A stretch of 64,000 nucleotides of DNA from Mesorhizobium sp. M4B.F.Ca.ET.058.02.1.1 (GCF_003952505.1 NZ_CP034450.1:5539001-5603000); one strand, 5' to 3'; positions 37,886-45,577 are shown, numbered from the stretch's first letter. Notes: generated by a model not told the origin, from the letters alone. Made by a program: numbers and translations.

Positions 37886-38350
37886 ATGGATCTTAGCGAT
37901 CTGATCAACGTTCCGGCGATCATGCCGGCGTTGAAGGCGAACTCCAAGAAACAACTGCTGCAATTGCTGTCCGAGAGGGCGGCAGCGATTTCGGGCATTC
38001 CGGAGCGGGAAGTGTTCGACACCATCCTGCAGCGCGAGCGGCTTGGCTCCACCGGCGTCGGCAACGGCATTGCCATACCGCATGGCAAGCTCGCCGGGGT
38101 GAAGCGCATTGCCGGCGTCTTCGCCCGGCTGGAGACGCCGGTCGATTTCGAGGCGCTGGATGACCAGCCGGTTGATCTGGTGTTTCTGCTGCTGGCGCCC
38201 GAGGGGGCGGGTGCAGACCACCTCAAGGCGCTGTCGCGCATCGCGCGCGTGCTGCGCGACGCCGACACCGTGGCCAAGATCAGGGGCACGCGCGACGCGG
38301 TGGCGATCCACGCACTGCTGTCGGACACGCAGGCCTCGCACGCGGCCTGA
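37886..38350 (+). CDS. ptsN: PTS IIA-like nitrogen regulatory protein PtsN (EIIA-Ntr)
   Basis: A 154-residue EIIA-Ntr protein, phosphorylated at His66 (GIAIPHGKLAG) by the PTS-Ntr chain of EI-Ntr and NPr. It regulates potassium uptake systems, sigma-54-linked functions and polymer storage in proteobacteria. The remainder shows the standard pattern QRERLGSTGVGNG and DLVFLLLAPEGAGADHLKALSRIAR. The ATG at 37886 fits the family start; the frame is open further upstream without resemblance. It is notable that kdpDE, a known target of EIIA-Ntr in enterobacteria, lies in the same window, but a link here is only inference. A strong hairpin follows its stop. Confidence 0.95.
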   Translation: MDLSDLINVPAIMPALKANSKKQLLQLLSERAAAISGIPEREVFDTILQRERLGSTGVGNGIAIPHGKLAGVKRIAGVFARLETPVDFEALDDQPVDLVFLLLAPEGAGADHLKALSRIARVLRDADTVAKIRGTRDAVAIHALLSDTQASHAA

Positions 38351-38373
38351 AGTTTTCGGATTGAAGGTTTCAG

Positions 38374-38400
38374 AGGGCCGCCTTGGGCGGCCCTTGCCAT
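38374..38400 (+). terminator. Terminator hairpin between ptsN and the DUF1150 gene
   Basis: An 8-bp perfect stem GGGCCGCC / GGCGGCCC (38375-38382 and 38386-38393), extended by one A-T pair, with a 3-base loop, stands in the convergent spacer after ptsN. The following run TTGCCATTT is moderately U-rich. It could act on both strands. Confidence 0.6.
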
Positions 38401-38420
38401 TTCGGACGGCCAGCGGTCGC

Positions 38421-38678
38421 TCAGTGAATGGCGACAGTGGTCAGGTCGTTCTCCAGCGCGCCCGCCAGCGCCCGGTCGCGGGCGTCCGAAAGCAGGATCG
38501 GCTGGCCATTGGCGGCAAACAGCGCCCACAGTTCCAGGCCGGGCGCGATTTCCCCGAGGCCGGGGAAGCGGCCGCGCAGATCGTCGCTCGAGACTTTCCT
38601 GAGATAGGCGACTGAGCCTTCGCCGAGATGGGCGAATTCGCCACTGGTCATGGTCAAGGTTTCGTCGGTTCTGGTCAT
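38421..38678 (-). CDS. DUF1150 family protein
   Basis: An 85-residue protein of the DUF1150 family, found downstream of small heat-shock genes in Rhizobiales. Family features are EFAHLGEGSVAYLRKVSSDD and PGLELWALFAANGQPILLSD. The ATG at 38678 is set by an AAGGAGG site eight bases upstream. It lies 64 bases after hsp20 on the same strand and is probably co-transcribed, so it may be heat-induced. The function is unknown. Confidence 0.85.
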   Translation of the reverse strand: MTRTDETLTMTSGEFAHLGEGSVAYLRKVSSDDLRGRFPGLGEIAPGLELWALFAANGQPILLSDARDRALAGALENDLTTVAIH

Positions 38679-38742
38679 TTCAAGCCTCCTTGGCGCGAGG
38701 ACGCCGTCCAAGGCCGCCCCGCATGAGAGCCATCGGTAAAGA

Positions 38743-39168
38743 TCAGTCTTTCACCGATATGTTTATTTTCCGTACCAGCCGCTCGACCTCCGGCCGGTCG
38801 AGATCAATCGATAGCAGGCCGTTCTTCAGCTCCGCCGCGATCACCCGCATGCCATCGGCCAGCACGAAGCAGCGCTGGAACTGGCGCGCGGCGATGCCGC
38901 GGTGAAGGAATTCGCGCTCGGTGTCGTCGGTCTGACGGCCGCGCACGATCAACTGGTTCTCCTCCGTCGTGACATCGAGGTCGCTTTCGGCGAAGCCGGC
39001 GACGGCGAGCGTGATGCGCAGCCTTTCGGCCATGCCGTCGGCACCGCTGAGGCGCTCGATGTTGTAAGGAGGATAGCTGTCACCGGACTTCGCCAGGCGC
39101 TCGAGCGTCTTTTCCATGGTGTCGAAGCCCAGGAGAAGCGGGCTCGAAAAGGGCGTCATTCGGCTCAT
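38743..39168 (-). CDS. Small heat-shock protein (Hsp20/alpha-crystallin family)
   Basis: A 141-residue ATP-independent holdase that keeps unfolding proteins soluble. The alpha-crystallin domain (about 35-125) has YPPYNIERL, RITLAVAGFAESDLDVTTEENQ without interruption, HRGIAARQFQRCFVLADG and the GLLSIDL strand. The C-terminal IxI-like element (KINISVKD) supports oligomer contacts. It starts MSRMTPFSSPLLLGFD, like IbpA. The leader contains a ROSE-type RNA thermometer whose AGGA ribosome site is nine bases from the ATG. DUF1150 follows in the same direction. Confidence 0.93.
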   Translation of the reverse strand: MSRMTPFSSPLLLGFDTMEKTLERLAKSGDSYPPYNIERLSGADGMAERLRITLAVAGFAESDLDVTTEENQLIVRGRQTDDTEREFLHRGIAARQFQRCFVLADGMRVIAAELKNGLLSIDLDRPEVERLVRKINISVKD

Positions 39169-39260
39169 GTTACAGTGTCCTCTAGAGAGCGACATAAACT
39201 GGAAAAACCCGGATGGCATTTTTCCCGATTGTCTTGATATGGTCCGCCGCGCGGACAAGT
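39169..39260 (-). promoter_or_regulatory. ROSE-like RNA thermometer in the hsp20 leader
   Basis: On the minus strand the leader shows three successive hairpins. The first is GTCCGC-GCG-GCGGAC (39256-39242). The second has arms GGAAAAA and TTTTTCC (39225-39201). The last, next to the ATG, has UCGCU (39192-39188) facing the ribosome site AGGA (39181-39178). UCGCU fits the ROSE consensus UYGCU, and the AGGA partner, the short loop and the 9-base distance to the start match rhizobial ROSE elements, which open on heating. The elements are seen; temperature control is inferred. Confidence 0.75.
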
Positions 39261-39267
39261 TCAAGCC

Positions 39268-39298
39268 ATCATAAACCCCGCCCAAAAACCCCGCCCAA
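39268..39298 (-). promoter_or_regulatory. Candidate hsp20 promoter overlapping a 13-bp tandem repeat
   Basis: On the minus strand TATGAT (39273-39268) is a good -10 box. A 13-base unit (plus-strand AAACCCCGCCCAA) is repeated exactly twice at 39273-39285 and 39286-39298 and supplies a TTGGGC -35 candidate (39298-39293) at 19-base spacing. Transcription from here would give a leader of about 90 bases, matching the ROSE element. Confidence 0.4.
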
Positions 39299-39321
39299 AA
39301 AGACTCCCAGAAGGAATTGAA

Positions 39322-40263
39322 ATGCCGCAGTCACGCAAGATCATCATCGATACGGATCCCGGCCAGGACGATGCCGTTGCCATATTGCTGGCGCTCGGCA
39401 GCGCCGAGTTGGAGGTCGTCGGCATCACCGCCGTTGCCGGCAACGTGCCGCTGAAGCTGACCGAAAGGAATGCACGCAAGATCTGCGAGTTGGCCGGTCG
39501 GCCCGATATCAAGGTCTATGCCGGCGCCATCCGGCCGCTGGCGCGCGAACTCGTCACCGCCGAGGAAGTGCATGGCAAGACCGGCCTCAACGGGCCGCAA
39601 TTGCCCGAGCCGACGATGCCACTGCAGGATCAGTACGCTGTCGACTTCATCGTCGAGACGCTGATGCGCGAAGAGAGCGGCACGATCACGCTCTGCCCGC
39701 TCGGACCGCTCACCAACATCGCGCTGGCGCTGATTCGCGAGCCGCGGATCGCGCCGCGCATCAAGGAAATCGTGTTGATGGGCGGCGGCTTCTTCGAGGG
39801 TGGCAACGTCACCCCGTCCGCCGAATTCAATATCTATGTCGACCCGCAGGCCGCCGATGTGGTGTTCAAGTCCGGGATTCCGATCGTGATGATGCCACTC
39901 GACGTCACACATAAGGCGCTGACCACCGCCAAGCGCACGCAGGCTTTCCGCGATCTCGGCACCAAGGTGGGCATCGCCACGTCGGAGATGCTGGAGTTCT
40001 TCGAGCGTTTCGACGAGGAGAAATACGGCACCGACGGCGGGCCGCTGCACGATCCGTGCGTGATCGCCTATCTCATCAAGCCCGAGCTGTTCAAGGGCCG
40101 CAACTGCAACGTCAGCGTCGAGACCTCTTCCGAGCTCACCATGGGCATGACGGTGATCGACTGGTGGGGCGTGACCAAGCGGGAAAAGAACGCCATGGTG
40201 ATGCGCGACATCGACCACGACGCGTTTTTCGCGCTGCTGGTCGAGCGGCTAGGGCGGCTCTGA
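39322..40263 (+). CDS. Inosine-uridine-preferring type nucleoside hydrolase
   Basis: A 313-residue enzyme hydrolysing ribonucleosides to base and ribose. The calcium-binding N-terminal motif is DTDPGQDDAVA, with Asp10, Asp12, Asp16 and Asp17. Further family motifs are ITAVAGNVPL, LCPLGPLTNIALAL, EIVLMGGGFFEGGN and the C-terminal GGPLHDPCVIAYL, containing the catalytic His/Asp pair. Length is normal. It is divergent from hsp20, with a good AGAAGGA site. A ribokinase encoded about 2.3 kb away could use the released ribose. Confidence 0.93.
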   Translation: MPQSRKIIIDTDPGQDDAVAILLALGSAELEVVGITAVAGNVPLKLTERNARKICELAGRPDIKVYAGAIRPLARELVTAEEVHGKTGLNGPQLPEPTMPLQDQYAVDFIVETLMREESGTITLCPLGPLTNIALALIREPRIAPRIKEIVLMGGGFFEGGNVTPSAEFNIYVDPQAADVVFKSGIPIVMMPLDVTHKALTTAKRTQAFRDLGTKVGIATSEMLEFFERFDEEKYGTDGGPLHDPCVIAYLIKPELFKGRNCNVSVETSSELTMGMTVIDWWGVTKREKNAMVMRDIDHDAFFALLVERLGRL

Positions 40264-40267
40264 AGCT

Positions 40268-40411
40268 CCCTTCTCCCCGTTTACGGGGAGAAGGTGCCGG
40301 CAGGCGGATGAGGGGCGGCGCGAATGTCGGTGTTTTGCCTGCAATCCTGGCGCTGCCCCTCACCCGGTCGCTTCGCGACCACCCTCTCCCCGTAAACGGG
40401 GCGAGGGAAGG
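40268..40411. repeat. Long palindromic intergenic element (about 144 bp)
   Basis: Two arms of about 54-58 bases are imperfect inverted copies. Each contains the self-complementary core CTCCCCGTTTACGGGGAG or its variant, and they share GATGAGGGGC / GCCCCTCACC-type blocks. The spacer of about 30 bases holds a short central segment, and arm 2 contains an extra hairpin GGTCGC-TTC-GCGACC. It fills the gap between the nucleoside hydrolase stop and the convergent LysE pseudogene. This is a rhizobial-type mobile or REP-like palindrome without coding capacity. Confidence 0.8.
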
Positions 40412-40417
40412 TAGGCG

Positions 40418-41033
40418 CTACTTCGCCTTCGAGAAGGCCAGCCAGAGGCCGCCACCGACCAGGAAGCTGCCGCTGATGCGGGACATCAGCTTGACGCGGC
40501 TGGCCGACAGCAGCCGACCGGCGCGGCTTGCGGCAAGCGCGTAGGTCGAATCCGACATGGCGGCAAAGATCATCGCGGTCAGGCCCATGACCACGATCTG
40601 CAGCGTGTAGTTGCCCTGCGGCGCGATGAACTGCGGAAAGAAGGCGCCGAAGAACACCAATGTCTTCGGATTGCTGATCGCCACCAGGAAACCCTGCAGG
40701 AAGAAGCCGCCGCGCGGCTTTCCTGGCCGATCCGTCGGGGTTCAGCGTGCCTTTCGAACGGAACATCTGCACGCCCATCCAGATCAGATAGGCGGCGCCG
40801 ATCAGCCTGACCCATTCGAACCAGTGGCCCATGCCTGATATCAGCGTGTTGAGGCCGATGCCGACGATGGCGATCATGATGGCGAGGCCGGCCTGGGTGC
40901 CGGCGACGTTGGCAAGGCCGGCGCGCGCGCCGTGGCGGATGCTGTTGGCGATGATCAGCGTGACGGTCGGACCGGGCACCAGGATGATGACGATGCAGGC
41001 GACGACATAGGTGGCGTAAAGTTCCAGCGACAT
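40418..41033 (-). pseudogene. LysE/RhtB family amino-acid exporter, interrupted by a one-base frameshift
   Basis: The N-terminal half (MSLELYATYVVACIVIILVPGP, then GLANVAGTQAGLA) reads in one frame to LNPDGSARK, and the C-terminal half (AISNPKTLVFFGAFFPQF through SFLVGGGLWLAFSKAK) reads in another. Removing one base in the run at 40716-40721 restores a single frame of 204 residues, the normal size for LysE-family exporters with six membrane segments. All membrane helices are otherwise intact. It is either a recent inactivating insertion or a sequencing error. If intact, the product would export an amino acid such as lysine, homoserine or threonine. Confidence 0.8.
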
Positions 41034-41137
41034 GGTCTTTCCTCAAGCAAGATGGCACCGATCCGGTGGCGGCCGGGCCCGATCAATGCACGGCGCCGGT
41101 GTGGGCGCAAGCGCCAGCCTGCCGCCGATAGCCGGCC

Positions 41138-42589
41138 TCAGCTTGCGCCTGCCTGCCAGGGCAGTGTCGCCTCGTAGGCCGCGCCGGCCCGCAGCACGGC
41201 GAGATCGCCGCGTGGCGGCCCGATCAGCTGCATGCCCATCGGCCGGCTCTTGCCGTCGAAACCGACGGGTACGTTGAGCGCCGGACAGCCGCCCAGCGTG
41301 GCGAAGGCGGAGACCTGCATCCAGCGATGGTAGCTGTCCATGGCTCGACCGGCCACCTCACGCAGCCAGTCGGTGGCGACTTCGAAAGGGAAGACCTGCG
41401 CGGTGGGCAACGCGACCAGGTCGAACCGGTCGAAGATCGACAGCAGCTTTCGGTGCCAGGCCGAGCGCCTCACCGTTGCGGCATGGACTTGCGGCGCGGT
41501 GAGGCGCATCGCCTGCTCCACCTCCCACACGGCTTCGGGTTTCAGCAGCCTGCGCTTGGCCGGATCGTCGTAGTGGACCTTGAGCGCGCAGCCGCTGCTC
41601 GCCTGGCGCAGCGTGACGAAGGCCTGCCACAGCGCCTCGAAATCGACATCCGGCACCTGCGCCTCGCTGTGGAAGGAGGCATCGGCGAAACGGGCGAGCG
41701 CGGCGTGGCAAAGATCGACTATGCCCGGCTCGACAGGCAGGTGGCCGCCGAGATCGCCGAGCCAGGCGATGCGGCCACCAGTTGCCTTCGTCGACAATCC
41801 GTCGAGGAAGGAACCCTGCTTGTCGTGCGACAACGGGGCGCGCGGATGATAGCCGGCCTGCTCGTCGAGCAGCAGCGCGATGTCGCGCACGCTGCGGCCC
41901 ATCGGCCCTTCCACGCCCATCTGCGCGTGGAAGACATCGATGTCCGGCCCGGCGGGAACCAGCCCCTGCGAGGGGCGGAAGCCATAGACGTTGTTGTAGG
42001 CTGCGGGATTGCGCAGCGAGCCGCCGAAGTCGCTGCCGTCGGCGATCGGCACCATGTCGAGCGCAAGCGCCACCGCCGCGCCGCCGCTCGATCCGCCGGC
42101 GGTCAAGGCCGGATCGAAGGCGTTGAGCGTCGGGCCGAACACATTGTTGTAGGTGTTGGAGCCAAGCCCGAATTCGGGGACATTGGTCTTGCCGATAATG
42201 ATGGCGCCGGCCTTGCGGACGCGCTCGACAAAGAAGTCGTCCTCCCCGGGGACGAAGTCGGCGAAGATCGGCGAGCCGAAGGTGGTTTTCAGGCCCTTGG
42301 TCAGGGCCAGGTCCTTGATCGCAATCGGCAGGCCGAACAATGCTCCCGTCTCACCGCCGCGCGCCAGATGGGCATCCGCGCTGTCGGCCTCAGCGAGGAT
42401 GCCGGCGCGATCGCGCAGCGACACGATGGCGTTGACCTGCGGGTTCACCGCCTCGATGCGGTCGAGAAAAGCTGCGACCACCTCGCGCACCGACAGGCGG
42501 CGCTGCCCGATCGCGCCGGCTAGCTCCACGGCGGACAGACGGCAGATGTCGCCGGCCGGCGGAACGGCATGCTTTGTCTTGGGACGCAT
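41138..42589 (-). CDS. Amidase signature family protein
   Basis: A 483-residue amidase with the Ser-cisSer-Lys triad: Lys92 (PIAIKDL), cis-Ser167 within GGSSGG, and nucleophile Ser191 (DFGGSLRNPA). The core is otherwise standard (KTNVPEFGLGSNTYNNVFGPTLN). Substrate specificity is not predictable; GatA is unlikely without gatB or gatC nearby. The start is ATG 42589, or a GTG at 42601 that overlaps the ribokinase stop as GTGA. Either way it is coupled to the ribokinase gene upstream. Confidence 0.9.
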   Translation of the reverse strand: MRPKTKHAVPPAGDICRLSAVELAGAIGQRRLSVREVVAAFLDRIEAVNPQVNAIVSLRDRAGILAEADSADAHLARGGETGALFGLPIAIKDLALTKGLKTTFGSPIFADFVPGEDDFFVERVRKAGAIIIGKTNVPEFGLGSNTYNNVFGPTLNAFDPALTAGGSSGGAAVALALDMVPIADGSDFGGSLRNPAAYNNVYGFRPSQGLVPAGPDIDVFHAQMGVEGPMGRSVRDIALLLDEQAGYHPRAPLSHDKQGSFLDGLSTKATGGRIAWLGDLGGHLPVEPGIVDLCHAALARFADASFHSEAQVPDVDFEALWQAFVTLRQASSGCALKVHYDDPAKRRLLKPEAVWEVEQAMRLTAPQVHAATVRRSAWHRKLLSIFDRFDLVALPTAQVFPFEVATDWLREVAGRAMDSYHRWMQVSAFATLGGCPALNVPVGFDGKSRPMGMQLIGPPRGDLAVLRAGAAYEATLPWQAGAS

Positions 42590-42597
42590 GGCCGTCG

Positions 42598-43497
42598 TCA
42601 CGCGCCTGGGAGGGCTGCGTCGACATCTTTTGCCAACGGAATGGCCGGCTGCGCGCCCGGCTTCAGGCAAGCGAGCGAGCCGGCGGTGGCGGCGCGTGCG
42701 AGCGCCTGTTCGAGCGGCAGGCCCGACGACAGGCCGGCACCGAAATAACCGCAAAACGTGTCGCCGGCGCCGACCGTGTCGACCGGGGTTATCTCCAGCG
42801 CCGGCACGGTCAGGAACGTGTCGGGCGTCGCGGCCAACACGCCATCGCCGCCGAGGGTGACGACGATAGTACGCCCGGTCTTGCCGGCATAGTCGCGCAT
42901 CCGCGCGGGGCGATCACGGCCGCTGAGCGACAGCGCCTCGCCATAGAGATCGAATTCAGTCTCGTTGGCGACGGCATAGTCGGCCTTGCTTAGCAGGTTG
43001 GATGCCTCGGCGCGAAACGGCGCGGTGTTGAGCACGCTGATGGCGCCGGCCGCCCGCGCCGCCTCCAGCGTGGCGTCAACGGTCTGCAAGGGGATCTCGT
43101 GCTGCAGCAGCACGACGTCGCCCTTCTTGAGCTGTGCCTTGGCGATATCGCCGGGCAGCACCGAATCATTGGCGCCCGGGACCACGGCGATGACGTTTTC
43201 ACCGTCGGCGCCGACCAGGATCAGCGCCGTGCCGGTCGAAGCGAAGCTCTCGCCTATGCCGGAGAGATCGACCTTGCCAGTGAGCAAAGCCAGCGCCTCG
43301 GCGGCGAAGCTATCCTTGCCGACGGCGCCGACCATGCGCACCTTGGCGCCGGCGCGCGCGGCGGCCAGCGCCTGGTTGGCACCCTTGCCGCCGGGCGCGG
43401 TGGCGAAAGTGGAGCCACGCACCGTCTCGCCGGGCGCCGGCAAGCGGTCGACATTGGCGATGAGGTCGAGGTTGATGGAGCCGACAACGATAATCAA
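42598..43497 (-). CDS. rbsK: Ribokinase (PfkB family)
   Basis: A 299-residue carbohydrate kinase phosphorylating ribose to ribose-5-phosphate. PfkB motifs are VVGSINLDLIANVDRLP, GGKGANQALAAARAG and the catalytic DTVGAGDTFCGYF, with Asp as base. The start is a TTG at 43497: an AGGAGG site lies exactly six bases upstream, and no ATG or GTG fits the family N-terminus. It could use ribose released by the nucleoside hydrolase at 39322-40263. No ribose ABC transporter is nearby. Confidence 0.92.
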   Translation of the reverse strand: MIIVVGSINLDLIANVDRLPAPGETVRGSTFATAPGGKGANQALAAARAGAKVRMVGAVGKDSFAAEALALLTGKVDLSGIGESFASTGTALILVGADGENVIAVVPGANDSVLPGDIAKAQLKKGDVVLLQHEIPLQTVDATLEAARAAGAISVLNTAPFRAEASNLLSKADYAVANETEFDLYGEALSLSGRDRPARMRDYAGKTGRTIVVTLGGDGVLAATPDTFLTVPALEITPVDTVGAGDTFCGYFGAGLSSGLPLEQALARAATAGSLACLKPGAQPAIPLAKDVDAALPGA

Positions 43498-43587
43498 GAA
43501 GAGCCTCCTGCTGACTGCGCGGGAAGCTAGCCTGTAAGAGCGCCGCTTGCCAGCCCACAATAGGGTTCCGCGCCGGCTGCCACTTGC

Positions 43588-44070
43588 TCATTCGCAGCGC
43601 ACGGTGACCGTGCCCTGATAGGTGCCGGCCGGAAAGATGCCCGGCGACTTGGTGGCGGTGAGGTCGACCAGCATGGTGTGTGTGCCGTTGATCACCCGCT
43701 GCGGCGAACTGCCCGGAATGTCCGTGCCCGAGCCGTCGAGCCGGAAGACGGTGGCGAAGGTGACGTTGGTGTCGCCGCCGCTTGGAGCCGAAGTGAAGGC
43801 GATCGGCGCCGGCGCGGAAACCGAAAAGCAGTCGAGCAGGTTGAGGATCGAGCACAGCAGCGAGCTTGCGGTGATCGTGGCGCCGGCGCTCGACCCGCCC
43901 GCCTGCTTGGAGCCGAGGATGTTGATGGCGGGGTTCGACGTCATCGTTCCCGAGGCGCCGATCACGATCGTGCAGGTGCCGACGATCGCCGCCTGCGCGG
44001 GAAAGCAGAGGCCGGCAAGTGCTGCCACCGCAAGCAGGGCGCGGCTATTTCTTCTTCTTTTTCCTGCCAT
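43588..44070 (-). CDS. Small secreted beta-rich protein, pilin-like (paralog B)
   Basis: A 160-residue protein with a basic N-terminus and signal peptide (cleavage near AQA at about 27). The mature part is Gly/Ser/Thr-rich and beta-predicted. It shares with the protein encoded at 44967-45437 an N-terminal TCTIxI...GTMT block (Cys33) and the C-terminal GTYQGTVTVRCE (Cys159). The final strand resembles those of DUF4402, spore-coat-U and chaperone-usher pilin domains. Two further cysteines lie in SLLCSILNLLDC. It overlaps the gene at 44045-44584 by 26 bases. Subunit function is inferred. Confidence 0.7.
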   Translation of the reverse strand: MAGKRRRNSRALLAVAALAGLCFPAQAAIVGTCTIVIGASGTMTSNPAINILGSKQAGGSSAGATITASSLLCSILNLLDCFSVSAPAPIAFTSAPSGGDTNVTFATVFRLDGSGTDIPGSSPQRVINGTHTMLVDLTATKSPGIFPAGTYQGTVTVRCE

Positions 44071-44584
44071 CGCCGTTCGTACCTCTGATGCTCCAGCCTT
44101 CGTTGGCCCATCCGGCCGAAGCGGTTGCGGGAGCGGGAGCGGCCGTGGGACCGGCGGCAGCCACGCTGCCCGTCGTCTGGCCGTCGGCGCCGAGGCCCAT
44201 CTTGAGCAGCTTCAGTTCCATCTGCAGGCGCTCGACCTCAAGCTCGTAGAGGCGGCTGCAATCGACACGCTTCGGCGTCCGACCGATCGGGACCACCACG
44301 CGGCCATAGGTGGCGATGTCGCTGTTCGACTGGCTGCTGTTGTTGCCTCTGATGACGCCGACGTCGAGATAGGCGCCACTGCCTGAAACCGAGGAGCGGC
44401 AGGTGGTGCCGTCGGAAGCATGCACCTCGTCCTGGCCCTGGGGAAGGGTGACACCGGGCAGGGTGAAACCCGTCTGGTTCTGGTTCAGGTTCAGTATGTC
44501 CTCGGCAAACCCCGAACTCACGACCGCCAAAGCGGACAGCAAGGAGAGGGTCAGGACCTGCGATGTCCGAAGAACTTTCCGCAT
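44045..44584 (-). CDS. Secreted hypothetical protein of the pilin-like cassette
   Basis: A 179-residue protein with a signal peptide (MRKVLRTSQVLTLSLLSALA, cleavage near FAE at about 27). The mature region has a Asn/Gln-rich start, a beta-like domain with two cysteines (GTTCRSSVSGSGAYLDVGVI; RVDCSRLYE) and a helix ELEVERLQMELKLLKMG. A Pro/Ala linker follows, and the protein ends in six basic residues. The helix could mediate oligomerisation. I do not recognise a named family. It overlaps both neighbours by 26-34 bases, so it belongs to the same translationally coupled operon. Confidence 0.65.
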   Translation of the reverse strand: MRKVLRTSQVLTLSLLSALAVVSSGFAEDILNLNQNQTGFTLPGVTLPQGQDEVHASDGTTCRSSVSGSGAYLDVGVIRGNNSSQSNSDIATYGRVVVPIGRTPKRVDCSRLYELEVERLQMELKLLKMGLGADGQTTGSVAAAGPTAAPAPATASAGWANEGWSIRGTNGDGRKKKKK

Positions 44585-44943
44585 ATCTGTGCCCTTATCT
44601 GCGTCTGCTCGCTTGGAAAGGGGATACTCTCGGTACAGATACGCACTTTACGCTCGGTCGCGCCGTCGAACGGCACGACCACCAGAACCGGACGCGATGC
44701 CTGGCCGGCCAGAAGAAAGGCGCTGGGCGTGATCCTGGCGGCTATCGGCTGGAAATCCTGGTCGTAGACATGAACCTCGACGCGAATTCGCTGGTCGTAC
44801 GGGTTGCCCGGAAAGACGCGGACGGCGAAAGCATCGGTGAACGACCTCACCTCGCCGCGCATCGGCGTCATCGACTGGCCCGTCGCGGCAAGGGGAGACA
44901 ACACGACGGCCAGCGCCGCCGTCAGAATTCCAACCTTTTTCAA
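44551..44943 (-). CDS. Single-domain PapD-like periplasmic chaperone
   Basis: A 130-residue secreted protein. The start is a TTG at 44943, chosen because AAAGGAG lies seven bases upstream and it begins a proper signal peptide (KKVGILTAALAVVLSPLAA). The mature part resembles only the N-terminal immunoglobulin domain of pilus chaperones: FAVRVFPGNPYDQRIRVEVH, YDQDFQPI and the FLLAGQASRPVLVVVPF strand. The second domain of classical chaperones is missing. Cys pairs lie in RICTES and AQICGK. It is encoded between two secreted proteins and a pilin-like one, with no usher. Confidence 0.65.
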   Translation of the reverse strand: MKKVGILTAALAVVLSPLAATGQSMTPMRGEVRSFTDAFAVRVFPGNPYDQRIRVEVHVYDQDFQPIAARITPSAFLLAGQASRPVLVVVPFDGATERKVRICTESIPFPSEQTQIRAQICGKFFGHRRS

Positions 44944-44966
44944 AGACCGCTCCTTTCGCGAGAAGG

Positions 44967-45437
44967 CTATTCGCAGCGCAGTGTGACGGTTGCCTGGTAG
45001 TTGCCGGCGGAGAAGCGGTTCGAGCCGCTCTTGGTGCCGGCAAGATTGACCGCGACCGTCGATGTGCCCGGTACCGTCAGCGCGGTCGCGGTGCCGGTCT
45101 CGGCAATGGTCTGCGCGCCGGAGGTGGCGAAGGTCGGGGTCCATGTGGTGGCCGTGACATCTGAGGCCGGCACGGTGGTGGTCGTGACCGGGTCGACGCT
45201 GAGCGTGACGCCGCCGGTGGTATCCACCTGGGCGCTGCCGGCCGAACCGCCTGCATTGTGGGAGCTCAGCGACTGAAGATTGGTGCTGACGGTCATCGTG
45301 CCGTTGGAGTTGATCGTGATCGTGCAGGTCGCGGTGATCGTGCCGTCGAACAGCACGTTTCCGGTGGCTGCGGATGCGGTCTGGTCGATGCAGGCGACCA
45401 GCAGTGCCGCACCGATGACGGCGCGAAAGAACTTCAT
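44967..45437 (-). CDS. Small secreted beta-rich protein, pilin-like (paralog A)
   Basis: A 156-residue protein with a signal peptide (cleavage near ASA at about 23). The mature part is almost entirely Thr/Ser/Val/Gly beta sequence. Cys38 (TATCTITINSNGTMTV) and Cys155 (GNYQATVTLRCE) are at matching positions to paralog B and could form one disulfide. It is the first gene of the cassette, preceded by AGGAGGG and an AT-rich region that probably holds the promoter. An abundant pilin- or coat-like subunit is the best guess. Confidence 0.7.
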   Translation of the reverse strand: MKFFRAVIGAALLVACIDQTASAATGNVLFDGTITATCTITINSNGTMTVSTNLQSLSSHNAGGSAGSAQVDTTGGVTLSVDPVTTTTVPASDVTATTWTPTFATSGAQTIAETGTATALTVPGTSTVAVNLAGTKSGSNRFSAGNYQATVTLRCE

Positions 45438-45529
45438 CGAAACCCTCCTATCAAGCCGGATGGTCCGACTTAATACAAAGGCATCTTCGCTTTATCGTAG
45501 TTAATTTAGGGTAAAATGAAATGTCTTCA

Positions 45530-45577
45530 CTTGCCTAAAAAGAGTAAAACCGGCGAAACCACAGGTTGTCGCCGGTT
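45530..45577 (-). terminator. Intrinsic terminator after the Ada-like gene
   Basis: Read on the minus strand, a long hairpin (45577-45548) with a 9-bp AACCGGCGA/TCGCCGGTT outer stem, one bulged base and an inner AACC/GGTT stem is followed by a T-rich run (TTTTACTCTTTTT, 45547-45535). It lies about 100 bases past the stop of the Ada-like gene at 45679 and just upstream of the pilin-like cassette, isolating the two units. Confidence 0.75.
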
